Of a DNA stretch of 64,000 nucleotides, positions 61,805-64,000 are shown piece by piece. The notes below the pieces were generated by a model that made no database searches, was not told the DNA's origin, and worked only from the letters and a program-made list of their open reading frames with translations. A program made the position numbers and the translations under genes. Each line of letters starts with the position of its first letter. Positions within the stretch are counted from its first letter, which is position 1. This DNA is from Mangrovicella endophytica (GTDB lineage: Bacteria > Pseudomonadota > Alphaproteobacteria > Rhizobiales > Rhizobiaceae), in assembly GCF_002893625.1 (NCBI RefSeq), contig NZ_PKMZ01000006.1:62001-126000 (forward strand), read 5' to 3'.

Positions 61805-63517
61805 ATGAACGGTCCATCCGTCATGACGGCGGCCGATACGGACGCCCGCCTGGCCGCGCTCGACGGGCAGCCGATCGATGTCGTCATCATCGGCGCCGGA
61901 GTGAATGGCGCCGGGCTGTTTCGCGACCTCTGCCTGCAGGGCATCGATTGCCTGATCATCGACAAGGGGGACTTCGGCTCCGGCACCAGTGCGGCGCCGT
62001 CGCGCCTCATCCACGGCGGGCTGAAGTACCTGGAGACGGGCGAGTTCCGGCTCGTTGCGCAATCGACGCTGGAGCGCAATCTGCTGCTCCGAAATGCCCC
62101 GCACTACGTCAAGCCGCTGCCGACGCTGATTCCGATCTTCACCTGGACCAAGGGTGTCTGGGCAGCGCTCCGCACGCTGTTCGGCTCGACCACCGCGCCG
62201 CGCAGCCGGGGGGCCGTTCTCGTCAAGATCGGCCTATGGCTCTACGACTTCTACGGCTCACGCAATCAGGTGATGCCGCGCCACGCGCTGCTGAGCCGCC
62301 GCGCGGCCTTGCGCAGCATCCCCGGCCTGACGGAGGCCGTGGTGGCGGCCGGCACCTATTACGATGCGCAGGTCACCTCGCCGGAGCGGCTGGTGCTGGA
62401 ACTGGTGCGCGACGGGCTCGCGGCTCATCCTCGATCGGCCGCCCTGAACTGGACATCGCTCGATCCTGTTGCCGGCGAGACGCTGAGCGTCCGGGCGCCG
62501 GATGGTCGGCAGCTCTCGGTCCGCCCGAAGCTGGTGGTGAATGCCGCCGGGCCGTGGATCGACGAGGCCAATGCGACGCTCGGCGCGCCATCCGCCATGA
62601 TCGGCGGCACCAAGGGGTCGCATATTCTCCTCGACCATGAGGACCTGCGCCGACGTCTCGCCGGCCGGATGATCTATTTCGAAGCCGACGACGGGCGCAT
62701 CTGCCTCGTCTACGACCATCTCGGGCGCGTTCTCGTCGGCTCCACCGACATTCCCGCCGCCGATCCAGATGTGGTGCGATGCGATGACGACGAGATCGAC
62801 TACTTCCTGGTTTGCCTGCGCCGGCTACTGCCGGGTCTGTCCTTCGACCGCACCCAGATCGTCTATGCCTATAGCGGCATTCGTCCCTTGCCCGCCTCGA
62901 ACGCGACAATCCCCGGCCTGATCAGCCGCGACCATTCGGCGCCCGTCGCCGAGCCGACGCGGGCGCGGCCGTTCCCGATCATCTCGCTCGTCGGCGGCAA
63001 GTGGACCACCTTCCGCGGCTTCGCGGAGGAGGTGGCCGACGTGGTTCTGGCGCGCCTCGGACACGCCCGTCGTATCTCGACCCAGAGAGTGCCGATCGGT
63101 GGTGGCCGCGATTTCCCGCCCGACGAGGCTGAGCGCCTGACCTGGCTGGCGCAGGCCTCCGCCGAAGCCGGCCTCAGCACCGAGCGAATGTCACAGCTCC
63201 TAGACCGCTACGGCACCACGGCGCTCGACGTTGCGATGTGGCGCGGCCGCTGGAGCGATGCGGACCGCCTGCCGGGCGCTGAAAGCTACAGCCGGGCCGA
63301 GATCGACTGGATCGTGCGCAGCGAGATGGTGGTCCGGCTGGAGGATATCGTCATGCGACGCACGTTGCTGGCGGTCACGGGCGACCTGACCCGCTCGACG
63401 GTCGAGGCCATCGCCGATGTCGCCGCCGCGGCGCTCGGCTGGACGGAAGCAGAACGGTCGGCCGAGATCGCCTCGACACTCGAACGCCTCACCACCCGCC
63501 ATCGCATGCGACTTTGA
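61805..63517 (+). CDS. Second GlpD-like FAD-dependent dehydrogenase
   Basis: 570 residues. FAD motif IIGAGVNGAGLFRDLCLQGI (about 29-48), SRLIHGGLKYLETGEFRLV, NAAGPWIDE, GSTDIPAADPD and a C-terminal DAO_C domain. Oxidises a polyol phosphate (glycerol-3-phosphate or similar) and feeds electrons to quinone. Starts 2 bases after the kinase stop, so kinase and dehydrogenase form a natural two-step pair, parallel to eryA/eryB but from a separate lineage. Confidence 0.88.
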   Translation: MNGPSVMTAADTDARLAALDGQPIDVVIIGAGVNGAGLFRDLCLQGIDCLIIDKGDFGSGTSAAPSRLIHGGLKYLETGEFRLVAQSTLERNLLLRNAPHYVKPLPTLIPIFTWTKGVWAALRTLFGSTTAPRSRGAVLVKIGLWLYDFYGSRNQVMPRHALLSRRAALRSIPGLTEAVVAAGTYYDAQVTSPERLVLELVRDGLAAHPRSAALNWTSLDPVAGETLSVRAPDGRQLSVRPKLVVNAAGPWIDEANATLGAPSAMIGGTKGSHILLDHEDLRRRLAGRMIYFEADDGRICLVYDHLGRVLVGSTDIPAADPDVVRCDDDEIDYFLVCLRRLLPGLSFDRTQIVYAYSGIRPLPASNATIPGLISRDHSAPVAEPTRARPFPIISLVGGKWTTFRGFAEEVADVVLARLGHARRISTQRVPIGGGRDFPPDEAERLTWLAQASAEAGLSTERMSQLLDRYGTTALDVAMWRGRWSDADRLPGAESYSRAEIDWIVRSEMVVRLEDIVMRRTLLAVTGDLTRSTVEAIADVAAAALGWTEAERSAEIASTLERLTTRHRMRL

Positions 63518-63600
63518 CGCTGCTGGACGGCCGATCCGGCGCCGCGTCATTCGACGCGATCATCGGCCGATCACCGCGGCCCTCTCGCGCCGCGCTGTGA

Positions 63601-64000
63601 CTATGCGCGATGGCTTGCGGCGCGGTAGTAGCCCAAGAACAAGGCGACGCTCGCGCCGATCCGCTTCTCCCATTCCTCGACCGTTGGAGGCGCGAAGCCG
63701 AGGAGAACGCGCATGGGAACGTCGCCGGCGATAAGGCTCATGAACTGGGTGGATGCCGCACCGATATCCGGAACGACGAGGCAGCCTGCACGGTCAGCCT
63801 GGCTCAGAGCATCCGCGATGCGGGCCAGCATCGTGCAGGGTCCGGTTTCGAAGAAGATGCGGCCGAGTTCGGGAAAGCGCGGGACCTGGGCGACGACGCT
63901 TCGGTAGAAGGACAAAGCATCCGGGCTCGTCAGGATGGTGATGTGGCTTCGGGCGATCTCGGTCAGGACGGCTTCGATGTCATCGTCTGCAGTGGTCTGC
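63601..64000 (-). CDS. TetR/AcrR-family regulator, C-terminal fragment
   Basis: Cut by the right edge; the frame is open to base 63999 (about 132 codons). The visible part (helical, FYRSVVAQVPRFPELGRIFF, MLARIADALSQADRAGCL, EEWEKRIGASVALFLGYY) fits the ligand-binding half of TetR proteins of the AefR-like (TetR_C_7) type. The helix-turn-helix is outside the window. Convergent with the dehydrogenase at 61805, 83 bases apart. Confidence 0.75.
   Translation of the reverse strand, partial: QTTADDDIEAVLTEIARSHITILTSPDALSFYRSVVAQVPRFPELGRIFFETGPCTMLARIADALSQADRAGCLVVPDIGAASTQFMSLIAGDVPMRVLLGFAPPTVEEWEKRIGASVALFLGYYRAASHRA

Noticed and set aside
60204-61817. 537-codon leftward frame over the second kinase
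   Set aside because: Antisense to the FGGY kinase, which has all family motifs.
1-64000. tRNA, rRNA, CRISPR arrays, insertion sequences
   Set aside because: None recognised by eye: no tandem repeats with spacers, no transposase motifs, no cloverleaf-like sequence noticed. A dedicated search (tRNAscan, ISfinder) would be needed for certainty.

Overview
The window reads as a GC-rich alphaproteobacterial chromosome or megaplasmid segment, most likely from the order Hyphomicrobiales (Rhizobiales). The reasons are an eryABCD-type erythritol locus with its own ABC importer, FixK/FNR-type operators, a FixL-like PAS kinase and dense coding. This is inference from gene content; there is no rRNA or marker gene to fix the taxon, and I saw no tRNA, IS element or CRISPR array.

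Left part (about 0.6-34.7 kb): a low-oxygen and stress island. It holds an Hsp20 chaperone, two tandem universal stress proteins, a HAD-phosphatase/ATPase fusion, a DUF1003 membrane protein, two zinc alcohol dehydrogenases, GAF and BON proteins, and a kinase-like/P-loop fusion. It also holds an OmpR-type response regulator facing a hybrid histidine kinase, a Crp/Fnr-family regulator without an Fe-S cysteine cluster, and a Ca-type P-ATPase. The rest is an HlyD/RbbA/ABC-2 export operon, a DUF2892 protein, an extra FtsH protease, a TPC-type heavy-metal ATPase and an arcDABC arginine deiminase operon. Eight near-perfect palindromes of the form TTGAY-N4-RTCAA lie in the gaps in front of these units, and I found none in the gaps further right. 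The kinase's PAS domain carries the His and two Arg positions of the FixL heme pocket. The simplest model is a self-contained oxygen-responsive regulon: sensor kinase and Crp/Fnr regulator in the middle, targets on both sides, with fermentation (alcohol dehydrogenases, arginine deiminase) and proteostasis as outputs.

Middle part (about 35-50 kb): ordinary accessory metabolism and defence. There are two envelope-associated proteins of unknown function, a small monooxygenase-fold protein, a quinone-oxidoreductase-type enzyme divergent from a LysR regulator, an SDR divergent from a TetR regulator, an SDR divergent from an AraC regulator, and cupin proteins. An RND efflux adaptor/permease pair faces a TetR regulator preceded by two TACC-N4-GGTA palindromes. 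A terminator-like hairpin sits between adaptor and permease.

Right part (about 50-63.5 kb): tetritol (erythritol-type) catabolism. eryD-eryA-eryB-eryC run leftward; a divergent rightward unit encodes a DUF2291 protein and an ABC importer (ATPase, permease, binding protein), then a second FGGY kinase and a second FAD-dependent GlpD-like dehydrogenase. A 12-nt inverted repeat in the divergent gap is a good candidate EryD operator. The two isomerases that finish the Brucella erythritol pathway are not in the window. The ends are cut: an ArsR-type regulator at the left edge and a TetR-type regulator at the right edge are partial.
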